This document shows, piece after piece, positions 1 to 5,804 of a DNA stretch of 8,091 nt. The DNA is taken from the NCBI GenBank assembly GCA_903839955.1, contig CAIMEI010000001.1:1-8091 (forward strand), read 5' to 3'. Under the pieces are notes generated by a model. That model saw nothing but the letters and a program-made list of their open reading frames with translations, was not told the DNA's origin and made no database searches. Position 1 is the first letter of the stretch. Each line of letters starts with the position of its first letter. This DNA is from Candidatus Falkowiibacteriota bacterium. Its GTDB lineage: Bacteria; Patescibacteriota; Patescibacteriia; Patescibacteriales; UBA12465. The position numbers and the translations under genes were made by a program.

Positions 1-239
1 CGGTCGACGGCGTAAAAAATGGAGGCTTGATAGGGAGTGACTCCTTGAGCGTCGCCATATTTTCCAGACAAGTATTCCTCCACCATGCCAGCCGAGTTTT
101 GGTTGTATTGCGGGAAATCGGCGATGGCCACACCAAAACCTTCTGCTTCCAATTTCTCTTGGAGCAGTTTGAGCTGGGTGGTTTTACCGGAACCATCGGT
201 CCCGTCCACCACAATTAAGCGGCCTCGTTCTTTTTGCAT
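1..239 (-). CDS. tmk: Thymidylate kinase, N-terminal part (runs off the left edge)
   Basis: Phosphorylates dTMP to dTDP with ATP in the cytoplasm, the last dedicated step of dTTP supply. Only the first 79 codons are in the window. The translation begins MQKERGRLIVVDGTDGSGKT, with the P-loop GTDGSGKT at residues 13-20 on the first beta strand. A DFPQY segment (41-45) lies where thymidylate kinases bind dTMP, and VTPYQASIFYAVD (67-79) matches the helix following it. The DFPxY form rather than the REPGG form is the version I associate with eukaryotic-like and CPR enzymes. The ATG at 239-237 lies 6 nt after the stop of the upstream kinase gene, so it is the last visible gene of the leftward dCMP deaminase-ThyX-kinase operon. 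There is no Shine-Dalgarno motif. The C-terminal LID region cannot be inspected. Confidence 0.93.
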   Translation of the reverse strand, partial: MQKERGRLIVVDGTDGSGKTTQLKLLQEKLEAEGFGVAIADFPQYNQNSAGMVEEYLSGKYGDAQGVTPYQASIFYAVD

Positions 240-245
240 AGTTCT

Positions 246-803
246 TTATCTTCGCAAATCAGCGAGTAGTTTGTCAATCTTTAAGCGGAAGCCTTCTAAA
301 TCGCCATTATTTTCTAGGGCTATTTTGGCGGTCGCCATTACTCCGGGGATGGTGAGTTCGGTTTCCACGAGACTTTCTTTCTGGAAATCGGCGAAAGTTT
401 TTTGGCTATCGCCGGCATTTTCGCCGCGCTTTACTAGCCTTTCGTAGCGCAGTTGTTCGGTGGCATCGATGGCTATTAAATTAAAACCAGGCAGTTCGCC
501 GAGGTATTTGATGTCGGCCATCCGCCTGATGCCGTCAATAATGATTAAATCATGGTCATCTTCTTTAACGTCTTCAGTGAGCACTTTCGCCATCAGGTCT
601 TCGCCGAAATGCTGGCGGAGAAGAATGGAGATATCCTGAATATTTTTGCGGCTTTGTTCGAGGTGCAGGCGATCTAAAACGTCGCGCAGCATGGTGGAAA
701 AGCGATGTTCGGTAGCGCCGTATTTTTCTTGCAGGTAGCGCTTCGCTTCGCCTTTACCGCTGGCGATGGGGCCGACGAGGCCGATGATTAATTTTTGTGG
801 CAT
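246..803 (-). CDS. P-loop kinase, dephospho-CoA kinase/NMP kinase-like, substrate unknown
   Basis: A 185-residue small-molecule kinase. The P-loop is GPIASGKG (residues 11-18), with Gly where most kinases have Ser/Thr after the Lys. A Walker-B-like strand followed by a basic patch reads IIIDGIRRMADIKYL (87-101). RYERLVKRGENAGD (119-132) resembles a LID with phosphate-binding arginines, and IALENNGDLEGF (161-172) resembles the C-terminal 'A-D-x-x-I-x-N-x-G' stretch of dephospho-CoA kinases. The overall pattern resembles the archaeal/CPR uncharacterised kinase group recalled as PRK08356 and, more distantly, UPF0200 or phage deoxynucleotide kinases. It sits between thyX (3 nt gap) and tmk (6 nt gap) in a pyrimidine deoxynucleotide operon, so I infer a (deoxy)nucleoside monophosphate kinase. 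A true CoaE role cannot be excluded. The fold call is firm; the substrate is not. Confidence 0.8.
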   Translation of the reverse strand: MPQKLIIGLVGPIASGKGEAKRYLQEKYGATEHRFSTMLRDVLDRLHLEQSRKNIQDISILLRQHFGEDLMAKVLTEDVKEDDHDLIIIDGIRRMADIKYLGELPGFNLIAIDATEQLRYERLVKRGENAGDSQKTFADFQKESLVETELTIPGVMATAKIALENNGDLEGFRLKIDKLLADLRR

Positions 804-806
804 AAA

Positions 807-2096
807 TTATTTAAGGCTAATATCGTGCAGGCCGCGGCGGACATCCCAGTCGTCCAAGTCCAGGTCGCAATACATTTTTACTTCAGGCAGATTTTCTTGC
901 AAGGCGTGAAACATTTTGTGGGCGACTTGGCGCAAGCTGGGGTGCACGGTTTTGCCGGAGCGCAATTCGGTGACATAGACCGCGGAGGGCAGGGGGCAGG
1001 TGAGCTTGCAAAAAACCTTGAAGCCCATAGCGATGTAGTATTGGCGGGTATTTTCGTCAGTTGTTAGCTTATCAACGGCAATTTTTTGTTCGGCGATTAA
1101 TTTTTCCGCCTCGGCGCGCATTTCCTCGGGAAGCTGTTCCAGGTACCAGGATTGAAAACCGAGCGCGGTGGTCAAAAGGGGCATGCGGCCGTTGGCACTG
1201 CGGTGGCGCTGGATATCGCGGAAGGAACCGAAGTCCAGGAGAAATTCAAAGACGCAATTTCCGAGGTCGCCGATGAAGTAGGGCAGATTGGTTTTTATTG
1301 GTCTATTTTCTAGTAATTCCGGATATTTTTTTAGTTCTTCGCGGGAAATATTAGTGCTAAAAGCGAAGTCTTGCGGTTTTTCGGGGGCAAAATAGCTGTA
1401 TTTTTCTACCATTTTTTGGCGATAAGTTTCTTGTTCGGGGAAAAGCGGGTGAGAGAAACTATTTTCGTATTTGCCCTGGAGCTTGCCCAAAATATCTTCG
1501 GCGATTTCGCGCACTTCGGCGAGGGGGTGGTGGCGCAGGAGCGCTAGTTTGTCCCAAGCTTGGCGCAAGTTGCTGTGCCAGCTTAGCTGGGTGGTGATGC
1601 CGGCCGGCAAAAAGCCGCGCATGATATCGAAACAGCGGGCGTTGATAGCTTTTAAATAAACTTTTTCGTCTTCGCCTTCCTTGATTGGATATTTTTCCAT
1701 CAAAAAGGGCTTAAGTCTTTCTTGTCCGCCAATATAGAAATCCATCCAGCGCTGGATAATGGCTTGAGATTCGGGAGTGTTTAGCGGATCAACGATGGCT
1801 TGCTTGGCCATGTCGATGTAGCGGGTGCTGGTTTCTTGGCCGCTATAGAGGGGCCAGTCTTGAATCGCCTTGTCGGCTAAAATACTGATTCCTTCAATGA
1901 AAATCGTGGTGCTGCCGCAATCAGCGATGGAGGCGTGTCCGTAGCCGACATAGAAAGTGGACATGAATTTGCCGGAGCCGCTTTGGCGAACTTTGGCGAC
2001 GTGCTCTTCCACGCTTAGTGGACTGCGCGAATAGAGCGCCTGCATCATCGCGGTGTCTTCCGGGCTGAATTCGTCGTAAACAAAAATCTTTTTCAT
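807..2096 (-). CDS. thyX: Flavin-dependent thymidylate synthase, tandem-domain ThyX
   Basis: Predicted to methylate dUMP to dTMP using methylene-tetrahydrofolate and FAD/NADPH. At 429 residues it is about twice the usual ThyX length (about 220-250) and reads as two Thy1 domains. The N-terminal domain (about 45-205) has GHASI (53-57), SGQETSTRY (85-93), WHSNLR (173-178) and AEVREIA (193-199), matching the GHxS, S-x-N-E-x-S-x-R-Y, N-x-R and A-Q-x-E-I-R stretches of classical ThyX. However, the RHR that should precede SGQETSTRY is DWP. The C-terminal domain (about 270-405) has RHR at 297-299 followed by a non-canonical SANGRMPLL, and later YVTELR and HPSLRQVAHKM (385-395). The two halves therefore keep different parts of the RHRxxSxNExSxR signature. 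It follows the dCMP deaminase by 5 nt, with no Shine-Dalgarno motif. The family call is strong; catalytic activity of this architecture is inferred. Confidence 0.9.
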   Translation of the reverse strand: MKKIFVYDEFSPEDTAMMQALYSRSPLSVEEHVAKVRQSGSGKFMSTFYVGYGHASIADCGSTTIFIEGISILADKAIQDWPLYSGQETSTRYIDMAKQAIVDPLNTPESQAIIQRWMDFYIGGQERLKPFLMEKYPIKEGEDEKVYLKAINARCFDIMRGFLPAGITTQLSWHSNLRQAWDKLALLRHHPLAEVREIAEDILGKLQGKYENSFSHPLFPEQETYRQKMVEKYSYFAPEKPQDFAFSTNISREELKKYPELLENRPIKTNLPYFIGDLGNCVFEFLLDFGSFRDIQRHRSANGRMPLLTTALGFQSWYLEQLPEEMRAEAEKLIAEQKIAVDKLTTDENTRQYYIAMGFKVFCKLTCPLPSAVYVTELRSGKTVHPSLRQVAHKMFHALQENLPEVKMYCDLDLDDWDVRRGLHDISLK

Positions 2097-2101
2097 ATAG
2101 T

Positions 2102-2602
2102 TTAGCTTATTTTCATGTCCTTATAGGTGGTCACCTCCTCGGAAAGCAGCACTAATTCAATCCCGGCTTCTTTGAAGATTTCTTTACTGCGGGCGCTGGC
2201 GTGGTAATCCTTGGAGCAGACCACTTTTTTGATGCCGGCGTTAATCACCATTTTGGCGCAGGTGTAGCAGGGGGTCATGTGGCAATAGAGCGTGCCGCCG
2301 TCAATGGAAATACCGATGCGCGCCGCCTCGCAGATGGCGTTTTGTTCGGCGTGGATGGTGCGGATGCAGTGCCGGGTGATTTCGCCGTTTTCATGAGTGA
2401 CGGTGTGCATTTCGTGCCCCGCTTCGTCGCAGTGCGCTAGACCAGAAGGCGAGCCGACGTAGCCGGTGGCAATGATGCGGCGGTCCTTGGTGATGATACA
2501 GCCGGATCGTCCCCGATCACAGGACCCGCGCGTGCCGACTAGTTCAGCGATTTGGATAAAATACTCGTCCCAAGAGGGGCGCTGATAATTACTTTCCGAC
2601 AT
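2102..2602 (-). CDS. dCMP deaminase (ComEB/cytidine deaminase-like zinc enzyme)
   Basis: Deaminates dCMP to dUMP, the substrate of the ThyX encoded immediately downstream. The 166-residue protein carries the zinc deaminase signature: HAE at residues 84-86 (His ligand and catalytic Glu) and PCYTC at 111-115 (Cys112 and Cys115 as ligands). GYVGSPSGLAHCDE (48-61) is the G-Y-x-G-x-P-x-G-x-x-x-C segment typical of dCMP deaminases rather than cytidine deaminases. Further Cys/His residues (C28, C35, C58, H63, C79) suggest the second zinc site seen in phage T4 and ComEB-type enzymes. Length is normal for the family. It is the first gene of the leftward operon, preceded by a TATAAT box and a hairpin-containing leader. 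The ATG at 2602-2600 lacks a Shine-Dalgarno motif. A general nucleotide deaminase is a less likely alternative. Confidence 0.92.
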   Translation of the reverse strand: MSESNYQRPSWDEYFIQIAELVGTRGSCDRGRSGCIITKDRRIIATGYVGSPSGLAHCDEAGHEMHTVTHENGEITRHCIRTIHAEQNAICEAARIGISIDGGTLYCHMTPCYTCAKMVINAGIKKVVCSKDYHASARSKEIFKEAGIELVLLSEEVTTYKDMKIS

Positions 2603-2613
2603 AAAATTAAATC

Positions 2614-2644
2614 AATCAGGCCAAGCCTCTTGCTTTGGCTGATT
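2614..2644 (-). other. Leader hairpin before the dCMP deaminase start codon
   Basis: The plus strand reads AATCAG at 2614-2619 and CTGATT at 2639-2644 (perfect 6-bp inverted repeat), continuing as CCAA (2621-2624) with TTGG (2635-2638) after a one-base bulge. This gives a stem of about 10 bp around a loop of about 10 nt; an alternative pairing adds three more pairs near the loop. In the leftward transcript its base ends 11 nt before the ATG at 2602. It is not followed by a U-run suited to a terminator and no gene ends into it. It may be a leader structure affecting translation. Significance against chance was not tested. Confidence 0.4.
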
Positions 2645-2682
2645 TCTATTTAATAATTAGAACGAAGCTTTTTTGCCCTTAC

Positions 2683-2711
2683 ATTATAAGCCATTACCAA
2701 GATTTGATAAA
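2683..2711 (-). promoter_or_regulatory. Promoter of the leftward thymidylate operon
   Basis: On the minus strand a perfect TATAAT lies at 2688-2683. The matching -35 is weak: TTATCA at 2710-2705 with a 16-bp spacer, or TTTATC at 2711-2706 with 17 bp. A start near 2676 would leave a leader of about 74 nt before the deaminase ATG. It is the only good -10 box in the leftward direction in this gap. Inferred by eye from the sigma70 consensus. Confidence 0.5.
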
Positions 2712-2747
2712 TATTGACTAAATCCCTTTTTATGTCCAAAGCCTCGT

Positions 2748-2776
2748 TTGCTTTTTCGCTAAAAAAAGGTTAAAAT
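2748..2776 (+). promoter_or_regulatory. Candidate promoter of the DUF167-glycosyltransferase run
   Basis: TTGCTT (2748-2753) and TAAAAT (2771-2776, one mismatch to TATAAT) are separated by 17 bp. Transcription would start near 2783, only about 13 nt before the ATG at 2796, giving a nearly leaderless transcript. A TTGACT at 2714-2719 has no acceptable -10 at normal spacing, so I preferred this pair. The rest of the 193-bp gap holds only the leftward promoter and the leader hairpin. Confidence 0.42.
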
Positions 2777-2795
2777 AAAGGGAAATTGAGAAATT

Positions 2796-3023
2796 ATGAG
2801 TATCTATCGGATTAAAGTTATCCCTGGCGCCCCCAAGACGGAAAACCGCGGTTTTTTGGCCGACGGCACCTGGAAAGTCGCGCTCGCCGCCGCTCCGGAA
2901 AAAGGGAAGGCGAATATTTCGCTCATTAATTTTCTGGTCAAAGAATTAGGCGTGCCAAAAAGCCAAGTAAAAATCTTAAGCGGCGCCACGGCGCGCCTCA
3001 AGCTCGTGGAAATAAGTAATTAA
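2796..3023 (+). CDS. DUF167 (YggU-type) small protein
   Basis: A 75-residue cytosolic protein of the DUF167/UPF0235 family, function unknown. The family pattern is visible: VIPGAPKTE near residues 8-16 (the V-x-P-x-A/G-x-K motif), AAPEKGKANISLINFL (32-47, the P-x-x-G-K-A-N motif) and VKILSGATARLKLVEI (58-73, the V-x-I-x-x-G-x-x-S-R-x-K-x-V pattern). Full length for the family. It heads the rightward gene run and ends 2 nt before the first glycosyltransferase, so it is probably co-transcribed with it. The start at 2796 has a weak purine stretch upstream (GAAATTGAG), the nearest thing to a ribosome-binding site in this window. No transmembrane segment or signal peptide is evident. Confidence 0.88.
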   Translation: MSIYRIKVIPGAPKTENRGFLADGTWKVALAAAPEKGKANISLINFLVKELGVPKSQVKILSGATARLKLVEISN

Positions 3024-3025
3024 TT

Positions 3026-3865
3026 ATGACCCTTTCCGTTATTATCGTTTCCTATCAAGTAAAAGAAAAATTGCGCGCTAACTTGCGGGCGCTTTTTTCG
3101 TCTGTTAATGCGCCGGATTTTGAAGTTTTTGTGGTTGACAATAATTCCTCTGATGGCAGTGCCGAAATGGTGCGTTCAGATTTTCCGGCGGTGAAATTAA
3201 TCGTCAATGCGGAAAATCTCGGTTTTGCGAAAGCCAATAATCAAGCCATCAAATTGGCGCAGGGTGATTTTATTTTATTGCTGAATCCCGACATGCAAGT
3301 TCGCCCCGACACCTTGTCTTTGGCTGTAAAAGCCGCTGAAAATCAGTCGAAAGCCGTTGTCTCCAGTATTAAATTATTAGATGAACAAGGAAAAATTATC
3401 CCCCATGTCCGCCGTTTTCCGCGTTTTTTTGATCAACTGATGGTGGTTTTGAAAGTGCCGCATTTCTTGCCCCAAGTTTTAAACGGCTATCTCTGTAAAA
3501 ACTTTGATTACGAAAAATCGTCTGCCGTGGACAGCGTGCGCGGTGCTTTTTTCTTGATTAACCGCGCCGCCTGGCAAAAAATTTCCGGCGCCGAAAAGCC
3601 GTATCTGGATGAGCGCTATTTCATTTGGTTTGAAGAAGTAGATTTTTGCCGTCAGGTGCGGGAAAAGGGCGGGGAAATTTGGTATTTTCCCGAAGCGTCC
3701 TGTTTGGACTATGTTGGCGCCAGTTTTTCGCAGATCGGCCGGAAAATCAAGCAGAATTATTTTCGTGATTCCATGCTAAAATATTTTGCCAAGTGGCAAG
3801 CGCCCTGGCAAGCGACAATCTTGAAAGCGGCCTGGCGTTTGGTGGCCGGCGTAATTAGAAAATAA
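3026..3865 (+). CDS. GT2 family glycosyltransferase (rhamnosyltransferase/WbbL-like), first of three
   Basis: Predicted cytoplasmic inverting glycosyltransferase (GT-A fold, family GT2) that moves a sugar from a nucleotide donor to a growing surface glycan. In its 279 residues: SVIIVSY strand (4-10); VDNNSSDGS (37-45), donor-binding; NLGFAKANN (64-72); LLNPDM (85-90), the DXD-equivalent N-P-D; RGAFFLINR (172-180); and WFEEVDFC (201-208), which supplies the acidic catalytic base of the E/D-D motif. The stretch after PEASC, where related enzymes usually have a His before G-x-S, reads DYVGAS (228-233), so that His is absent. Layout and motifs parallel the third glycosyltransferase of this run. 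Its start lies 2 nt after the DUF167 stop; no Shine-Dalgarno motif. Sugar specificity cannot be read from the sequence. Confidence 0.9.
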   Translation: MTLSVIIVSYQVKEKLRANLRALFSSVNAPDFEVFVVDNNSSDGSAEMVRSDFPAVKLIVNAENLGFAKANNQAIKLAQGDFILLLNPDMQVRPDTLSLAVKAAENQSKAVVSSIKLLDEQGKIIPHVRRFPRFFDQLMVVLKVPHFLPQVLNGYLCKNFDYEKSSAVDSVRGAFFLINRAAWQKISGAEKPYLDERYFIWFEEVDFCRQVREKGGEIWYFPEASCLDYVGASFSQIGRKIKQNYFRDSMLKYFAKWQAPWQATILKAAWRLVAGVIRK

Positions 3866-4936
3866 ATGAAAAAAGTCGGCATCGTCCTCATTAATTATCA
3901 GGCTTACGCGCAAGAATTTTTAATTCCTTGCTGCGACGCTTTGCGCGCCCAGAAATACGACGGGGAAGTGAAAATTTATTTGGTGGACAATGCTTCGTCG
4001 GAAGAATCAAAAAAATATTTGCAGGAAAGCTATCCTGAAGCGCAGGTTTTGGCTCGTGAAGACGGCAATTATTGCGCCGCCAGCAATTTGGGTTTTCAAA
4101 AAGCCATCGAAGACGGTTGTGAATATTTGGTGGCGCTTAATATGGATACGGAGGTGCAGGCGGGCTGGCTAAGCGAACTGATTCAAGCGCTAGAAAAAAA
4201 TCCTTCCGCCGGCTTGGCTCAATCCTTGATTTATTTGGCGCCGAAAAATGAAGCAGAAAAAAATAATCCGCTCATTAATACTGCTGGAAATATTATCAAT
4301 TTTCTTTTTTTCGGCTTCACTAGTTTTTACGGCCGCACTCTGGCGGAAAGCAAAATTAACCTTGATTCCTGCCCGGAAATCGCTTATGCTTCCGGCTGTT
4401 CTTTCGCCATCCGCCAAGAAGTTTTTCTAGCTACTGGTCCTTACAATGAAGATTTATACATGTATCACGACGATTTGGAGCTGAGCCTCAAAGCGCGCCT
4501 GGCGGGCTGGAAAATAATTCTTGCCCCGCGTTCTCAGGTTTTTCATAAATACCAATTTGTCCGCAACACTCGCAACCTTTACTATATGGAGCGCAGCCGT
4601 CAAATCATGTACCGCGCTTTTTACTCGCGCCGCGCTCGGATTTTTTTGGCCCTGCCTTATTTTTTGATGGAAATTGGCCTGTCGGCTTTCTCGATTTTCG
4701 GCGGCTGGTTCGGGGCGAAAATGAAACTCTATCCGGAAATCTGGAGCGGCCGTTTCCAAAAAATAGTCAAAAAAGAACGGCGAGAATTGCTTCGGGTCAC
4801 CAAATTTTCCGGCAAAAAAGTGGCCGCTTCTTTTTCGGGCCGCGTGCAGTTTGCGGAAATTGATAATTTCGTCCTAAAATATTTGGCCAACCCGGCACTG
4901 AATTGGTATTGGCAAATTATTAAACATTTTATTTGA
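3866..4936 (+). CDS. GT2 family glycosyltransferase with C-terminal membrane segment, second of three
   Basis: A 356-residue GT2 glycosyltransferase, longer than and only distantly similar to its two neighbours. Visible motifs: GIVLINY strand (5-11); LVDNASSE (39-46) for the nucleotide sugar; YCAASNLGF (69-77); LNMDTEV (91-97), the metal-binding N-x-D/M-D-T-E segment; SGCSFAIR (176-183); MYHDDLELSLK (199-209), with the catalytic D-D; and FHKYQF (226-231), with the conserved His. A hydrophobic stretch at about 258-284, following a basic SRRAR, is probably a membrane or membrane-surface segment, after which a basic tail follows. The ATG directly abuts the previous stop (0 nt), and only 1 nt separates its stop from the next gene, so translational coupling is likely. 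It probably adds a different sugar of the same glycan as its neighbours. Donor and acceptor are unknown. Confidence 0.88.
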   Translation: MKKVGIVLINYQAYAQEFLIPCCDALRAQKYDGEVKIYLVDNASSEESKKYLQESYPEAQVLAREDGNYCAASNLGFQKAIEDGCEYLVALNMDTEVQAGWLSELIQALEKNPSAGLAQSLIYLAPKNEAEKNNPLINTAGNIINFLFFGFTSFYGRTLAESKINLDSCPEIAYASGCSFAIRQEVFLATGPYNEDLYMYHDDLELSLKARLAGWKIILAPRSQVFHKYQFVRNTRNLYYMERSRQIMYRAFYSRRARIFLALPYFLMEIGLSAFSIFGGWFGAKMKLYPEIWSGRFQKIVKKERRELLRVTKFSGKKVAASFSGRVQFAEIDNFVLKYLANPALNWYWQIIKHFI

Positions 4937-4937
4937 T

Positions 4938-5720
4938 ATGGATCTCTCAATAATTATTGTTAACTATAAAAGTAAAGAAAAATTAAGCAATTGCCTGAAA
5001 TCAATTGCCGAAGCGGACCTATCCGGTCTCTCCTTCGAGGCAGTGGTGGTGGAAAATAATTCCAGTGATGATTTGAGCGGACTAATTAGCCAATATTATT
5101 TTGCCAAATTAGTGGTTAGCGAAAAAAATCTCGGCATGGGCGGCGGCAATAATTTTGGGGTGGAAAATTCCAGCGGCGAGTTAATTTTAATTTCTAACCC
5201 CGATATTGTTTTTCAAAAAGATTCAATCAAAAATTTAGCGGCCGCTTTGCGCGCCGATTCTTCTTTGGGCTTGGTGGCACCGAAGTTGCTTAATTCCGAT
5301 GGCAGCCTGCAGTACTCCTGCGCCCGTTTCCCTCGCTGGTATATGCCGATTCTGCGCCGGACTTTTGTGGGGAAATTTTTTCCCCGCGCCTTGGCGGATT
5401 TTTCTATGCAAGATTTTGACCACAACCAGAATTCACCGGTAGACTGGATTTTCGGCGCCTGCCTTTTGGTGCGGCGCGCCGACTTTCAAGGAAAAAAAAT
5501 ATTTGATGAAAGATTTTTCATGTATTTTGAAGACACCGATTTGTGCCGCCGGATTTGGAAAAGCGGCCAAAAAGTTTGGTACCTGGGCACGACGGCGGTT
5601 TTTCATGACCATCAGCGCGATAGTGCGAATAAAAATATTTTTAGCAATCGTTTAATGCGCATTCATTTGAAATCGTGGTGGCAGTATTTTATCAAATGGG
5701 GGTTCGAAAAAGTTAGGTAA
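4938..5720 (+). CDS. GT2 family glycosyltransferase (rhamnosyltransferase/WbbL-like), third of three
   Basis: A 260-residue GT2 glycosyltransferase. Motifs in order: LSIIIVNY (3-10); VVVENNSSDD (36-45), where the usual V-D-N is V-E-N (Asp to Glu at 39); NLGMGGGNN (64-72); ISNPDI (85-90); FGACLLVRR (172-180); MYFEDTDLC (195-203), with the catalytic acidic residues; and FHDHQRDSA (222-230), the H-x-x-x-R-D-S stretch typical of rhamnosyltransferase-like members. It shares with the first glycosyltransferase an RFPR segment, a D-F-D...VD stretch before the R/F-G-A motif and an ERxFxxFE motif, so the two look like paralogues flanking an unrelated GT2. No transmembrane segment is obvious. It starts 1 nt after the preceding stop, and no terminator hairpin follows it. 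The substrate is not deducible. Confidence 0.9.
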   Translation: MDLSIIIVNYKSKEKLSNCLKSIAEADLSGLSFEAVVVENNSSDDLSGLISQYYFAKLVVSEKNLGMGGGNNFGVENSSGELILISNPDIVFQKDSIKNLAAALRADSSLGLVAPKLLNSDGSLQYSCARFPRWYMPILRRTFVGKFFPRALADFSMQDFDHNQNSPVDWIFGACLLVRRADFQGKKIFDERFFMYFEDTDLCRRIWKSGQKVWYLGTTAVFHDHQRDSANKNIFSNRLMRIHLKSWWQYFIKWGFEKVR

Positions 5721-5752
5721 AAATTAGCTAATAATAAAGTAATAAATGGCAA

Positions 5753-5782
5753 TTGACAATTAGTATACTCGTAAGGTATAAT
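5753..5782 (+). promoter_or_regulatory. Consensus sigma70-like promoter of the ATPase gene
   Basis: A perfect TTGACA (5753-5758) and a perfect TATAAT (5777-5782) are separated by 18 bp, the strongest promoter match in the window. Transcription would begin around 5789, about 16 nt before the ATG at 5805, so the message would be almost leaderless and without a Shine-Dalgarno motif. Since galU starts 2 nt after the ATPase gene, this promoter may also drive galU. Confidence 0.75.
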
Positions 5783-5799
5783 ACTCGTAAGTATACTAA
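5760..5799 (+). promoter_or_regulatory. Tandem palindromic operator-like repeats over the -10 box
   Basis: A perfect 10-bp inverted repeat (TTAGTATACT at 5760-5769, AGTATACTAA at 5790-5799) has its centre of symmetry between 5779 and 5780, exactly the centre of the TATAAT box. Within it an 11-bp direct repeat, ATACTCGTAAG, occurs at 5765-5775 and 5781-5791 (16-bp period). Each copy continues into TAT, forming an ATACT-N4-AGTAT-type palindrome, perfect in the second copy and with one inserted G in the first. This arrangement is typical of binding sites for a dimeric repressor that blocks RNA polymerase. The regulator is unknown; the ATPase's own winged helix is one candidate. Confidence 0.65.
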
Positions 5800-5804
5800 C
5801 CAAT

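Noticed and set aside
85..447. A 120-codon plus-strand open frame across the tmk/kinase junction
   Set aside because: It is antisense to two well-supported kinase genes and has no recognisable motif.
2714..2719. TTGACT as the -35 of the rightward promoter
   Set aside because: No TATAAT-like hexamer occurs at 15-19 bp; the TTGCTT/TAAAAT pair downstream fits better.
4454..4759. A 101-codon minus-strand open frame inside the second glycosyltransferase gene
   Set aside because: It is an antisense shadow of a GT2 gene with intact motifs; no domain or promoter is visible.
5724..5731. TTAGCTAA palindrome after the third glycosyltransferase as a terminator
   Set aside because: Only 8 bp with no loop or T-run, so it is not a factor-independent terminator; read-through into the ATPase gene is possible.
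5760..5799. The ATACTCGTAAG repeats as a small CRISPR or as the promoter of a toxin-antitoxin pair
   Set aside because: There are only two 11-bp copies without spacer structure, and no small toxin or antitoxin gene follows; a full-length ATPase begins at once.
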